This document shows, in pieces, positions 9,684 through 18,220 of a DNA stretch of 64,000 nucleotides. The stretch comes from Terribium retamae. Lineage in GTDB: Bacteria; Pseudomonadota; Alphaproteobacteria; Rhizobiales; Rhizobiaceae. The stretch is from positions 226,202 to 290,201 of the forward strand of contig NZ_JAKREW010000002.1 of the NCBI RefSeq assembly GCF_022347545.1. The letters run 5' to 3'. Under the pieces are notes generated by a model, which did no database searches, had not been told where the DNA came from, and saw only the letters and a list, made by a program, of their open reading frames with translations. Both the position numbers and the translations under genes were made by a program. Positions within the stretch are counted from its first letter, which is position 1. Every line of letters starts with the position of its first letter.

Positions 9684-10367
9684 ATGACTTCACGCACCAT
9701 TCTGGTTGTCGACGACGACGAAGACCTCCGCACCACACTGGCAGAGCAATTGTCGCTCTATGAGGAATTCGACGTCCTGCAGGAGACAAGTGCGGCAAAA
9801 GGCGTCGCGACGGCACGCAGCGGCATGATCGACCTTTTGATCATGGATGTCGGCCTGCCGGACATGGATGGGCGCGAAGCGGTGAAGATCCTGCGAAAAG
9901 GCGGCTACAAAGCACCGATCATCATGCTGACCGGTCACGATACCGATTCCGATACGATCCTGGGGTTGGAAGCCGGGGCCAACGACTACGTCACCAAGCC
10001 GTTCCGCTTCGCCGTGCTGCTTGCCCGCATCCGCGCGCAGCTGCGCCAGCATGAGCAAAGCGAGGACGCCACCTTCACGGTGGGACCCTATACCTTCAAG
10101 CCAAGCCAGAAACTTCTGATCGATCAGCGCGGCGGCAAGGTCAGGCTGACCGAAAAGGAAGCCTCCATCATCAAATACCTCTATCGTGCCGAACAGAAAG
10201 TGGTGACCCGCGACGTGCTCCTGGAGGAAGTCTGGGGCTACAACTCCGGCGTCACCACCCACACACTGGAAACGCACGTCTATCGCCTGCGCCAGAAGAT
10301 CGAAAACGATCCTTCGAACGCGGCGATCCTGGTCACCGAAAGCGGCGGCTACAAACTGGTTCCCTGA
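9684..10367 (+). CDS. cenR: OmpR-family response regulator, CenR/OtpR-like
   Basis: 227 aa. Receiver domain: VVDDDEDL acidic pocket, phospho-acceptor Asp in LIMDVGLPDMDG, T in MLTGHD, and K in YVTKPF. A winged-helix DNA-binding domain follows (about 130-225) with VTRDVLLEEVWGYN and THTLETHVYRLRQKIE. The near-invariant ANDYVTKPFRFAVLLARIR linker and a downstream cNMP-binding gene match the Rhizobiales OtpR/CenR type, which controls cell-envelope homeostasis and beta-lactam tolerance in Brucella and relatives. No histidine kinase lies nearby, so it is an orphan here. The gene symbol is inferred from family memory, not from a search. Confidence 0.85.
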   Translation: MTSRTILVVDDDEDLRTTLAEQLSLYEEFDVLQETSAAKGVATARSGMIDLLIMDVGLPDMDGREAVKILRKGGYKAPIIMLTGHDTDSDTILGLEAGANDYVTKPFRFAVLLARIRAQLRQHEQSEDATFTVGPYTFKPSQKLLIDQRGGKVRLTEKEASIIKYLYRAEQKVVTRDVLLEEVWGYNSGVTTHTLETHVYRLRQKIENDPSNAAILVTESGGYKLVP

Positions 10368-10393
10368 CGCGGTGCAACGCGCCCATGTCTCGT

Positions 10394-10419
10394 AAACGGC
10401 CGGGATTTCCCGGCCGTTT
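10394..10419 (+). terminator. intrinsic terminator after cenR-like gene
   Basis: Perfect 11-bp inverted repeat AAACGGCCGGG / CCCGGCCGTTT with a 4-base ATTT loop, 26 bp past the stop codon of the response regulator. The 3' arm ends in TTT followed by CGTTAT, a short but acceptable tract. Confidence 0.7.
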
Positions 10420-10591
10420 CGTTATCGGCAGGGCAGCCGGCAAAAGCCGCTTTTCTCGCGCCGCTCCCCTGTCCGAACAGATTCTGTTAAAGGCTCTATA
10501 TTATTGGTCAATTAAGTGTAGTTGACCGGATGGCGATTTGGGTGGGGTCGCGCAACGGAGGGAATGACCTGTCGGTCCGGGGACATAACTG

Positions 10592-11047
10592 ATGGCGCTG
10601 GATGACGACATCCGCATCCTGTCCGCCGTGGGGCTCTTCGAAGGCTTCACGTCGGAACAGCTGCGCCTGCTTGCCTTCGGCGCCGAAACCACTTCGCTGC
10701 CGGCGGACAGGAAACTCTATCGCGAAGACGACGAGGCGGATTCGGCCTATGTCGTGATCAGTGGCCGCATCGCCCTTTATCGCGAAGACGACAGCAACCA
10801 TGTCGTCATCGGCACTGCCGGACCCGGCGCGATCCTCGGCGAGCTGGCATTGATCGCCGATACAAAACGCCTGACCAGCGCGTCTGCAGCCATCGATTCT
10901 CAGGTTCTGCGCCTGAACCGCAAGATGTTCCGGCGCATTCTCGAGGAATACCCCGATCTTGCCGTACAATTGCACCAGCGCATCGTCAAAGAATTGCAGG
11001 CGCTGATCGAGCGCATCGAGGGCCTGGCGCCGCGCTTCGGTGGGTAG
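10592..11047 (+). CDS. cyclic-nucleotide-binding domain protein
   Basis: 151 aa, one cNMP-binding domain and nothing else. It begins DDIRILSAVGLFEGFTSEQ, contains the phosphate-cassette region GPGAILGELALIADTKRLTSA, and ends with a short helix EYPDLAVQLHQRIVKELQAL. There is no helix-turn-helix, so it is not a Crp/Fnr regulator but a stand-alone sensor or adaptor. The glutamate of GELAL is kept, though the arginine usually contacting cyclic phosphate is shifted to TKRLTSA. It follows the CenR-like gene by 224 bp with a terminator between, so it has its own promoter. Annotated in Brucella as a cAMP-dependent kinase regulatory-subunit homologue next to OtpR. Confidence 0.85.
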   Translation: MALDDDIRILSAVGLFEGFTSEQLRLLAFGAETTSLPADRKLYREDDEADSAYVVISGRIALYREDDSNHVVIGTAGPGAILGELALIADTKRLTSASAAIDSQVLRLNRKMFRRILEEYPDLAVQLHQRIVKELQALIERIEGLAPRFGG

Positions 11048-11052
11048 GCCCA

Positions 11053-11560
11053 ATGGAAACACCTATGAGCGCGACTTTTCATCTCGTTCGCGGCGGCGCT
11101 GACGATCTGCCATTCATCATGGCCACCGAACGGCTGGATGGATACGACCGGCTTGTCGGGCGCTGGGAGGAGCAGCGGCACCGCGATGCCCTCGTCGACG
11201 GCAGCCACGCCTATTTCCTCGGATATGACGGTCCGAAACCGATCGGTTTCGCCATGCTGCGTTTCTGGAACGCGGCCGAGCGTACGACGCTTGTGCGCCG
11301 CGTTGCCGTCGTCAATCCGGGCCAGGGGTCAGGGACGACGCCTGCTCGCCGCCGTCGTTTCCCATGCCTTCGAGGTGACTAATGTCCATCGCCTGGTCAT
11401 CGGCCTGTTTCCGGACAATCTGCGCGCCCGTCGCATGTATGAGGCAATCGGCTTCCAGGCTGAGGGCATATCGCGCGGCAGCGCCTATTTCGGCGGCGAA
11501 CATCGCGATGAGTTGGTGATGTCGCTTCTGCGCCCCGAATGGCAAGCGGCGAACGCCTAG
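11053..11560 (+). pseudogene. GNAT acetyltransferase, frameshifted
   Basis: Two overlapping frames together make one GNAT protein of about 168 aa. The first frame (from ATG 11053, or 11065) runs to VNPGQG and then becomes nonsense ending at 11382. The second frame continues with QGRRLLAAVVSHAF and the VHRLVIGLFPDNLRARRMYEAIGF core to the stop at 11560. The join is at GGCCAGGGGTCAGGGACG: removing the T at about 11329 restores the acetyl-CoA motif G-Q-G-Q-G-R-R. So this is a +1 insertion inside the cofactor-binding loop. It is either a recent inactivation or a sequencing error. It starts 5 bp after the cNMP-binding gene. Confidence 0.85.
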
Positions 11561-11567
11561 ACGCCTC

Positions 11568-12371
11568 TTACAGATCGAAGCGCGCAATCACCGGTACATG
11601 ATCGGATGGGCGTTCCCAACCGCGTGCATCGCGCAGGATCTCATATCCCGTGAAGGCTGGCACGAGGTTGTTCGAGGACCAGATGTGGTCGAGGCGGCGG
11701 CCGCGATTCGAGGCCTGCCAATCGGCGGCTCGATAGCTCCACCAAGTATAGATCTTCTGCTCTGCGGGCACATTCAAACGCATCAGATCGGCCCAGGCAC
11801 CCTGCTTGCGCATCGCCTCGAAACTCTCTGTCTCGACCGGCGTGTGGCTGACGACGTTGAGCAACTGCTTGTGTGACCAGACGTCGTGTTCGAGCGGAGC
11901 GATGTTGAGATCTCCCACCAGGATCGAGCCCGCGCCGTCGTTTTCGTCGGCGCGGACGGCATTCATCTCCTGAACGAAATCGAGTTTGTGCCGGAACTTC
12001 GGGTTGATTTGGGGATTGGGTTCGTCGCCCCCGGCCGGCACGTAGAAATTGTGGAGCAAGATCTTCCTGCCGCCGGCTTCGAAACGCACAGAGATATGCC
12101 GGCTGTCCTCGATCTCGCAGAAACGACGCTTTTCCACGATCTCGATCGGCCGCCGGGCGACCGTGGCGACCCCATGGTAGCCCTTCTGCCCATGGATGGC
12201 GATGTGCTCGTAACCCAGTTTGCGGAAAGCGGCCGCCGGAAACAGGTCGTCCGGACATTTGGTTTCCTGAAGGCAGATGATGTCGGGATTGCGCTCTGCA
12301 ATCAGCTGCTCGACCAATGGCATGCGGAGCCTGACCGAATTGATGTTCCAGGTCGCCAAAGTAAAGGCCAT
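11568..12371 (-). CDS. xthA: exodeoxyribonuclease III
   Basis: 267 aa from ATG 12371. Exonuclease-endonuclease-phosphatase fold: LATWNINSVRLR start, catalytic CLQETKCPD, the YHGVATVAR stretch, VGDLNIAP, and C-terminal RLDHIWSS plus SDHVPVIA. It cleaves DNA at abasic sites and removes blocked 3' ends in base-excision repair. An in-frame ATG at 12410 would add 13 residues before the conserved MAFTLATWN; I prefer the shorter form. Convergent with the broken GNAT gene, 7 bp apart. Confidence 0.92.
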   Translation of the reverse strand: MAFTLATWNINSVRLRMPLVEQLIAERNPDIICLQETKCPDDLFPAAAFRKLGYEHIAIHGQKGYHGVATVARRPIEIVEKRRFCEIEDSRHISVRFEAGGRKILLHNFYVPAGGDEPNPQINPKFRHKLDFVQEMNAVRADENDGAGSILVGDLNIAPLEHDVWSHKQLLNVVSHTPVETESFEAMRKQGAWADLMRLNVPAEQKIYTWWSYRAADWQASNRGRRLDHIWSSNNLVPAFTGYEILRDARGWERPSDHVPVIARFDL

Positions 12372-12559
12372 GCGCGTTCCGAACCCGTGCCCGTCAAGCC
12401 GGGGGCTCAAGCGAAGGCATCAACTGAGACTAAGAGTGCGCGGAACCTGCCAGTCGGCGCCGCCAAAGACAAGCCGGCACGCCGCATGCGATGACGACGC
12501 GCGGAATTTCCACAGGGGATCCGGGGAATCGGCAACCGGAAGCGACTGCCGGATATGGT

Positions 12560-13249
12560 TTAGCGCATGCCCTTCTTCGCGTTGAGCTCACGATTGGCGG
12601 TATAGTCGATCTTGAAGGTGTCGGGTGCGAACGAGACGCCTTCCTTGGTGTTGAAGATCATCACCGTGGTGTCCTTGCCCTGCGCATCGGTGATCGTCCA
12701 CTGACGCAGCTCATAGGTCTTGGGATCGAACATCATGGTGATGGTCGCGTTGCCAAAGACCTGCCTGTCCGACAGCTTGATGGTGGTGAGGTCTTCTTCT
12801 TCCTTCACGCTTTTCACACGGTCGCCGGACAGGTCGATCCTGTCCTCGAGGAGAAGCTTCAGCGGCGTCTTCGACAGCGGGTAGAGATCGGACGTCTGCA
12901 GCTTCTTGTTGAGCAGAACGACCGATTCGCCATCCGAGATCACTTTGAAATTGTTGGCGCCGTCATAGTTGAATCTGATCTTGCCAGGGCGTTCCATGAA
13001 GAACTTTCCGCCCGTCTGTTCGCCTTTCGGACCGAATTGCACGAACTCGCCCGTCATCGACTTCACCGCCGAAAAATGATCGGCGATCTTCTGGGCGGCA
13101 GGCGGGACGCCCGCCTGGGCCGCCGCCATGGGCATGAAGGCCGGCACGGCATTGGCGGCGGCGGCACCCGCCACCATCAAACCAAACCCGAGCAACCGCC
13201 GCCGCGTCATGGCGAGGCTGGCTGCAGTTGCAAAAAGGTCGTCTTTCAT
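12560..13249 (-). CDS. LolA-like outer-membrane lipoprotein carrier protein
   Basis: 229 aa. It has a signal sequence with an arginine triplet (TRRRLLGFGL then an alanine-rich hydrophobic stretch ending near AAAQA, about residue 46), then the LolA-type body: ADHFSAVKSMTGEFVQF, KFFMERPGKIRFNYD, ISDGESVVLLNKKLQTSDLYP, and a C-terminal TTVMIFNTKEGV. The family shields lipoprotein acyl chains across the periplasm. The twin-arginine look is unusual, since classical LolA uses Sec; a start at 13210 would place TRRR at the very N-terminus. It follows ftsK by 66 bp, as in many proteobacteria, and lolA after ftsK is a common pairing. Confidence 0.85.
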   Translation of the reverse strand: MKDDLFATAASLAMTRRRLLGFGLMVAGAAAANAVPAFMPMAAAQAGVPPAAQKIADHFSAVKSMTGEFVQFGPKGEQTGGKFFMERPGKIRFNYDGANNFKVISDGESVVLLNKKLQTSDLYPLSKTPLKLLLEDRIDLSGDRVKSVKEEEDLTTIKLSDRQVFGNATITMMFDPKTYELRQWTITDAQGKDTTVMIFNTKEGVSFAPDTFKIDYTANRELNAKKGMR

Positions 13250-13314
13250 GCCACTTTCTCTCGTCTGTTGTTCCGTAAGGGTGAACCCTCAGTTGGGCTT
13301 TAGTTTGACCGCCC

Positions 13315-16029
13315 TCAGAACTTGTCTTCTTCCGTTGGCACCAAGATCTCGCGTTTGCCGGCATGGTTGGCCGGACCGACGATGCCTTCCTGCTCCATCC
13401 GCTCGATGATCGAGGCGGCACGGTTGTAACCAATGCCGAGCCGACGCTGGATGTAGCTGGTCGATGCCTTGCCGTCGCGCAGCACCACGGCGACTGCCTG
13501 ATCGTACGGATCGTCGGACTCGTCGAAATTGCCACCGCCGCCACCACCACCGGAACCGCCGCGACCCGACGGTTCGTCGTCGCCTTCGTCGTCGTCCTCG
13601 GTGATGGCATCGAGATATTCAGGCACGCCCTGAAGCTTCAGGTGCTGCACGACCTTCTCGACTTCGTCGTCGGCGACAAATGGACCGTGCACACGCTGGA
13701 TGCGGCCGCCGCCAGCCATATAAAGCATGTCACCCATGCCGAGCAGCTGTTCCGCACCCTGTTCGCCCAGGATGGTGCGGGAGTCGATTTTCGACGTCAC
13801 CTGGAACGAGATGCGGGTCGGGAAATTGGCCTTGATCGTGCCGGTGATGACGTCGACTGACGGACGCTGCGTTGCCATGATCACGTGGATGCCGGCAGCA
13901 CGCGCCATCTGCGCGAGGCGCTGCACGGCGCCTTCGATGTCCTTGCCGGCGACCATCATCAGGTCGGCCATCTCGTCGATGATGACGACGATATAGGGCA
14001 TCGGCTCGAGATCGAGATCCTCGGTCTCGTAGATCGCTTCGCCGGTCTGACGGTCGAAGCCGGTCTGCACGGTCCGCGAGATTTTTTCACCCTTCTTGTC
14101 GGCTTGCGCGACGCGCTGGTTGAAGCCGTCGATGTTGCGCACACCGACCTTGGACATCTTGCGGTAGCGATCCTCCATCTCGCGCACGGTCCATTTCAGC
14201 GCGACCACGGCCTTTTTCGGATCGGTGACGACGGGGGTGAGCAGGTGCGGAATGCCGTCATAGACGGAGAGCTCCAGCATCTTCGGATCGATCATGATGA
14301 GGCGGCATTCTTCCGGCTTCAGCCGGTAGAGCAGCGACAGGATCATGGTGTTGATGGCCACCGACTTGCCGGAACCGGTGGTACCTGCCACCAGCACGTG
14401 CGGCATCTTGGCGATGTCGACGATGACCGGCTCGCCATTGATGGTCTTGCCCAGCGCAAGGGCCAGCTTTGCCTTGCTATCTTCGAAATCGCGGCTGGCC
14501 AGGATCTCGCGCAGATAGACCATTTCGCGCTTGGCGTTTGGCAGCTCGATACCGATGGCGTTGCGGCCAGGCACCACCGCGACGCGGGCGGCGATTGCAC
14601 TCATCGAGCGAGCGATGTCGTCGGCCAGGCCGATGACACGGCTCGACTTGATGCCGGGGGCCGGCTCGAGCTCGTAGAGGGTGACAACCGGACCCGGCCG
14701 GACATGGATGATCTCGCCCTTGACGCCGAAATCCTCCAGCACGCCTTCCAGCAGCCGCGCATTCTGTTCGAGCGCATCCTTGGAGAGACTTGGATCGCGG
14801 GCCACACTCTTCGGCTCCGACAAGAAATGCAGCGACGGCATCTCGAAACTGCTCGACGCAATCAGCGAGGTCTGTGCCTCACGCTGCACGCGGGCACCCT
14901 GCTGAGGCCGGGGCGCCGGTGCTTCGACACGGGTCGCGGCATCGGAGCGGAAATTGCGCACCTGTGTGGTCGGGGCAGCGCGCGCAGCAGGCGGCGCGTC
15001 CATATAGGCGTCATCAGCCTCGAAGTCGGCTGTGTCGAAATCGCCATTGTCGAAATCGTCCCTTCCGAAGGGAGCCGCTGCGGGATCAACCGATGGATGA
15101 CGATCGTTGACCATGGCAGCAAAGAACTCCGGTTCGACCCGGGCGCGCCCTGTGGAGCTCATACGGGCTTCGGCAAGCTCCGCCGATTCGACCCGGTCGG
15201 CTGCCCGACGCCAGGCGCTCCCTTGCGTCGGCATCTCGGCAAAATCGAATTCGCCTTCTTCTTCCCGCCGACGCGCGGCGGCCCGGCGATGCAACCAGGC
15301 TCGGAACGACAACCACCAATGGGTGACGGCGCCCAGTGCCAGCAACCCACCATTGCCGTCATCGTCTTCCTCGTTCTCGAACAGGATCGCGTCGCGATCC
15401 TCTTCCTTCTCGCGACGCTTCGGCTCCGGCTCTTCCATCACGGCAAAGCCATTCGTGCGGGAAATCAGAGCCGAGCCATAGGCAAACAGCCACAGCGCCG
15501 GCGCCACCAGGAGCACTGCAATAACGGTCGCAGCAACGCCCGTTGGATAACCGCCAAGGAAAATGCCGGGTATTTTCAGCACCATGTCGCCGAACACGCC
15601 ACCAAGACCGCTGGGTAGGGGCCAGGTCTTGGGCGGCACGACACAGCCGGCCATGCCTGCGACAAGCAGGGAGAAACCGAACCACGAAATGCCGCGCCGC
15701 GGCATCTTGTCGACACCGCGCGCGGAGAAAAGCAGGAATCCCCAGATCACCGCAGGGACCAGTCCCGCGACTGCCGAGAGACCGAAGAACTGCGTGGCAA
15801 GATCGGAGAACACCGCGCCTGGATAACCCATGGCGTTGGTGACGGCATTGTCGGTGGCATGCGAGAAGGACGGGTCGGCGACATTCCACGTCGCCAGCGC
15901 GGCCACGCCGAAGACGACGAAAATGAACAGCGCGCCGCCAATGAGCCTGCCGGCCTGCCGTCGCAGGAACGCCTGGAACCCGTGCCCGGTGCCAGTCAGC
16001 GCGAGCGGTGCGGATGCCCCTGAACGCAT
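13315..16029 (-). CDS. ftsK: DNA translocase FtsK
   Basis: 904 aa. N-terminal part has four to five membrane segments (about residues 30-190). A charged, low-complexity linker follows. The motor domain has Walker [13 protein letters not shown] near residue 550, [20 protein letters not shown], Walker [15 protein letters not shown], and [19 protein letters not shown]. The C-terminal gamma winged helix (from about 840) reads [16 protein letters not shown] and recognises KOPS sequences. It pumps DNA at the septum, activates XerCD at dif and helps division. Just before gamma is a glycine-rich stretch ([12 protein letters not shown]). The lolA-like gene follows downstream. Confidence 0.95.
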   Translation of the reverse strand: MRSGASAPLALTGTGHGFQAFLRRQAGRLIGGALFIFVVFGVAALATWNVADPSFSHATDNAVTNAMGYPGAVFSDLATQFFGLSAVAGLVPAVIWGFLLFSARGVDKMPRRGISWFGFSLLVAGMAGCVVPPKTWPLPSGLGGVFGDMVLKIPGIFLGGYPTGVAATVIAVLLVAPALWLFAYGSALISRTNGFAVMEEPEPKRREKEEDRDAILFENEEDDDGNGGLLALGAVTHWWLSFRAWLHRRAAARRREEEGEFDFAEMPTQGSAWRRAADRVESAELAEARMSSTGRARVEPEFFAAMVNDRHPSVDPAAAPFGRDDFDNGDFDTADFEADDAYMDAPPAARAAPTTQVRNFRSDAATRVEAPAPRPQQGARVQREAQTSLIASSSFEMPSLHFLSEPKSVARDPSLSKDALEQNARLLEGVLEDFGVKGEIIHVRPGPVVTLYELEPAPGIKSSRVIGLADDIARSMSAIAARVAVVPGRNAIGIELPNAKREMVYLREILASRDFEDSKAKLALALGKTINGEPVIVDIAKMPHVLVAGTTGSGKSVAINTMILSLLYRLKPEECRLIMIDPKMLELSVYDGIPHLLTPVVTDPKKAVVALKWTVREMEDRYRKMSKVGVRNIDGFNQRVAQADKKGEKISRTVQTGFDRQTGEAIYETEDLDLEPMPYIVVIIDEMADLMMVAGKDIEGAVQRLAQMARAAGIHVIMATQRPSVDVITGTIKANFPTRISFQVTSKIDSRTILGEQGAEQLLGMGDMLYMAGGGRIQRVHGPFVADDEVEKVVQHLKLQGVPEYLDAITEDDDEGDDEPSGRGGSGGGGGGGNFDESDDPYDQAVAVVLRDGKASTSYIQRRLGIGYNRAASIIERMEQEGIVGPANHAGKREILVPTEEDKF

Positions 16030-16200
16030 GCATTTCCCCGTCTGTCGTTGCCTGAGCCGGATGCAGGACGCATTCCGGCAGATTCGGGGCCCAGACTATC
16101 GGGGGGAAGGTTAAGGCAGCATTAACCATGGCGATTTTGAACGCCCTGGCAGATGTGATCTCCGGGTCGGTGCAATGACGATCAATGCCGGCCAATCATG

Positions 16201-16229
16201 AAAAAAGGGCCCGGATTGCTCCGGGCCCA
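16201..16229 (-). terminator. intrinsic terminator of glnK-amtB
   Basis: On the minus strand, GGGCCCGGA-GCAA-TCCGGGCCC forms a 9-bp perfect stem followed directly by six T. It lies about 80 bp beyond the amtB stop and is the strongest intrinsic terminator in the window. It separates the operon from the ftsK promoter region (16030-16200). Confidence 0.88.
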
Positions 16230-16305
16230 GGTGGCGCGAGCGCGTTCGCAGCGACTCACGACGGGATCATCTTCTTGGACGGACAAGCCCCGTTCGATGC
16301 GAGGT

Positions 16306-17628
16306 TTACTGCACCACCTCGCCATGGAGGGTGACGTCCAGTCCTTCGATCTCTTCCTGCTTGCTTGGCCTCAAGCCAACCAGCGCCTTGACCACGTAAA
16401 GGATCACGAAGCTGGCGACGGCGGTCCAGATGATGGTGAAGACGATGCCGTAGAGTTGCTTGAGCACAGTGGCGTCCTTGCCGAGCGCATTGATGGCGGG
16501 ATCGGCGAAGACACCGGTGAGGATCGCGCCGACGATACCACCGACGCCATGCACGCCGAAGGCATCGAGCGAATCGTCATACCCCAGGGCATGCTTCAGC
16601 TTCACGGCCGCGAAGTAGCAGATGATGCCCGAGGCGATGCCGATGACGAAGGCGCCTGTCGGGTTGACGAAACCGGATGCTGGCGTCACCGCGACAAGGC
16701 CGGCAACGGCGCCCGAGATGATGCCGAGCACCGACGGCTTCTTGGCGATCAGCCATTCGGTGAACATCCAGGCAAGACCGGCGGCGGCTGCAGCGACCTG
16801 CGTGTTGAGCATAGCTGCGGCGGCAAGGCCGTCGGCAGCGAGTTCGGAGCCCGCATTGAAACCGAACCAGCCCACCCACAGCAGGGAAGCGCCGATCACC
16901 GCGTAGACGAGGTTATAGGGCGCCATGTTGACGGAGCCGTAGCCTTCGCGCTTGCCCAGCACCACCGCGCAGACGAGACCCGCAACGCCGGCATTGATGT
17001 GCACCACGGTGCCGCCTGCGAAATCGAGCACGCCTGCCGAAGCAAGGAAGCCGCCGCCCCAGACCCAATGCGCGACCGGCGCGTAGACGATCAACAGCCA
17101 AAGGCCACTGAACAGGAGAAGCGCCGAGAATTTCATACGCTCGGCGAAGGCGCCGGCAATCAGTGCCGGCGTGATGATGGCAAAGGTCATCTGGAACATC
17201 GAGAAGACGAATTCCGGAATGTTCGCCACGCCCGGCGCCCACAGTGACGAAACGGTAATGCCCTGATGCAGCAGCTTGGAGAAACCGCCGACATAGGCAT
17301 TCAGCGAGCCGCCATCAGAGAATGCCAGCGAATAGCCGACCACGAACCACAGCACGGTAACCAGACAGCAGACGGCAAAGCTCTGCATGACGGTGGCGAG
17401 CAGGTTCTTCTTGCGCACCATGCCGGCGTAGAACAGGGCGAGCCCCGGAATGGTCATCATCAGCACCAACGCGGTCGACGTCAGCATCCAGGCGGTGTTG
17501 CCGGTATCGAGTGTGGGAGCGGGAGCAGCCGGTGCCGCTTCTTGCGCATAGGCTGCGGTTGCTGCGAGCAGGCCGATCAAGGCGGCCAGCGGCGTTGCCG
17601 CCTTCTTCAAGCCAGGAAGATAATTCAT
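16306..17628 (-). CDS. amtB: ammonium transporter AmtB
   Basis: 440 aa from ATG 17628, chosen because GGAGAGATCG just before it is a ribosome site; ATG 17640 lies inside that site. A cleavable signal peptide ends near AAYAQ. Eleven membrane segments follow. Family motifs: GLALFYAGMVRKKN, the pore histidine contexts APVAHWVWGGG and FGVHGVGGIVGAILTGVF, and the late GYDDSLDAFGVHG loop. It conducts ammonium/ammonia into the cell and is closed by GlnK. It follows glnK by 29 bp, the conserved operon order. Confidence 0.96.
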   Translation of the reverse strand: MNYLPGLKKAATPLAALIGLLAATAAYAQEAAPAAPAPTLDTGNTAWMLTSTALVLMMTIPGLALFYAGMVRKKNLLATVMQSFAVCCLVTVLWFVVGYSLAFSDGGSLNAYVGGFSKLLHQGITVSSLWAPGVANIPEFVFSMFQMTFAIITPALIAGAFAERMKFSALLLFSGLWLLIVYAPVAHWVWGGGFLASAGVLDFAGGTVVHINAGVAGLVCAVVLGKREGYGSVNMAPYNLVYAVIGASLLWVGWFGFNAGSELAADGLAAAAMLNTQVAAAAAGLAWMFTEWLIAKKPSVLGIISGAVAGLVAVTPASGFVNPTGAFVIGIASGIICYFAAVKLKHALGYDDSLDAFGVHGVGGIVGAILTGVFADPAINALGKDATVLKQLYGIVFTIIWTAVASFVILYVVKALVGLRPSKQEEIEGLDVTLHGEVVQ

Positions 17629-17657
17629 CGATCTCTCCATAACGATGCGTGACCCGC

Positions 17658-17996
17658 TCACAGCGCGTCGGTGTCTGTTTCGCCGGTGCGGATGCGCACG
17701 GCCTGGTCGATGCCGAAGACGAAGACCTTGCCGTCGCCGATCTGGCCGGTCTTGGCGGCATTCGTGATCGCCTCGACGGCCCTGTCGACGAGGTCGGTCG
17801 AAACAGCCACTTCGATCTTGATCTTGGGAAGGAAGGAGACGGCATACTCCGCCCCACGATAGATTTCGGTATGCCCCTTCTGACGCCCGTAGCCTTTGAC
17901 TTCGGTGACGGTCAGACCCTGGATGCCGACGGCGGTGAGCGCTTCGCGCACCTCGTCGAGCTTGAACGGCTTGATGATGGCCATCACGATTTTCAT
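17658..17996 (-). CDS. glnK: nitrogen regulatory protein P-II (GlnK)
   Basis: 112 aa, exactly P-II length. It begins MKIVMAIIKPFKLDEV; the T-loop reads GYGRQKGHTEIYRGAEY with the uridylylation tyrosine at residue 51; the C-terminal signature is TGQIGDGKVFVFGIDQ. P-II trimers sense 2-oxoglutarate and ATP/ADP. This copy, next to amtB, plugs the transporter when nitrogen is plentiful. A longer in-frame start near 18170 would add 58 residues that do not belong to the family. A candidate sigma-54 promoter lies about 85 bases upstream. Confidence 0.96.
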   Translation of the reverse strand: MKIVMAIIKPFKLDEVREALTAVGIQGLTVTEVKGYGRQKGHTEIYRGAEYAVSFLPKIKIEVAVSTDLVDRAVEAITNAAKTGQIGDGKVFVFGIDQAVRIRTGETDTDAL

Positions 17997-18080
17997 CAGG
18001 ATTCGCCCTTTTTTCGTTGCGGTCCCCGCGTTCCACGCGACATCTCCGGCCTCGACATGGGCCGGCGAATGCCCGTCGCA

Positions 18081-18098
18081 ATTCAAGCTCCGTGCCAA
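18081..18098 (-). promoter_or_regulatory. candidate sigma-54 promoter of glnK-amtB
   Basis: The minus strand reads TTGGCACG-GAGC-TTGAAT. This matches the YTGGCACG-N4-TTGCW consensus except that the -12 C is A. The spacing of the two elements is exact. The expected start site would leave an untranslated leader of roughly 70-75 bases before the glnK ATG. glnK-amtB is a classic NtrC/RpoN target, so context supports it; the -12 mismatch keeps confidence moderate. Confidence 0.55.
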
Positions 18099-18194
18099 AT
18101 GACGAAACGAAGATCTAAGTCTTTGATTAAACAGCAGGAATGTGCGCGCTGGTCGAGCCAGGCGCAACAAGCATGCCTATCAACTGCCTACTAA

Positions 18195-18220
18195 ATAGGC
18201 AAAAATGAAAGATTGCCTAT
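18195..18220. repeat. inverted repeat beside the thioesterase stop codon
   Basis: ATAGGCAA-N10-TTGCCTAT, eight-base perfect arms, overlapping the last codons of the minus-strand thioesterase gene. Two more TGCCTA copies lie just to the left (18174-18190), one forming TGCCTA-N5-TAGGCA with the same left arm (18185-18201). It could be a weak terminator of the thioesterase gene, with a T-rich loop on the minus strand, or an operator upstream of glnK. Confidence 0.5.

Noticed and set aside
13885..15618. Open frame of 577 codons antisense to ftsK
   Set aside because: It mirrors ftsK codons in a high-GC region, lacks domain motifs, and the opposite frame encodes a clear FtsK.
16306..18081. AmtB with a 150-residue N-terminal extension
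   Set aside because: The added part is glnK read in another frame. The true start has a ribosome site at 17628.
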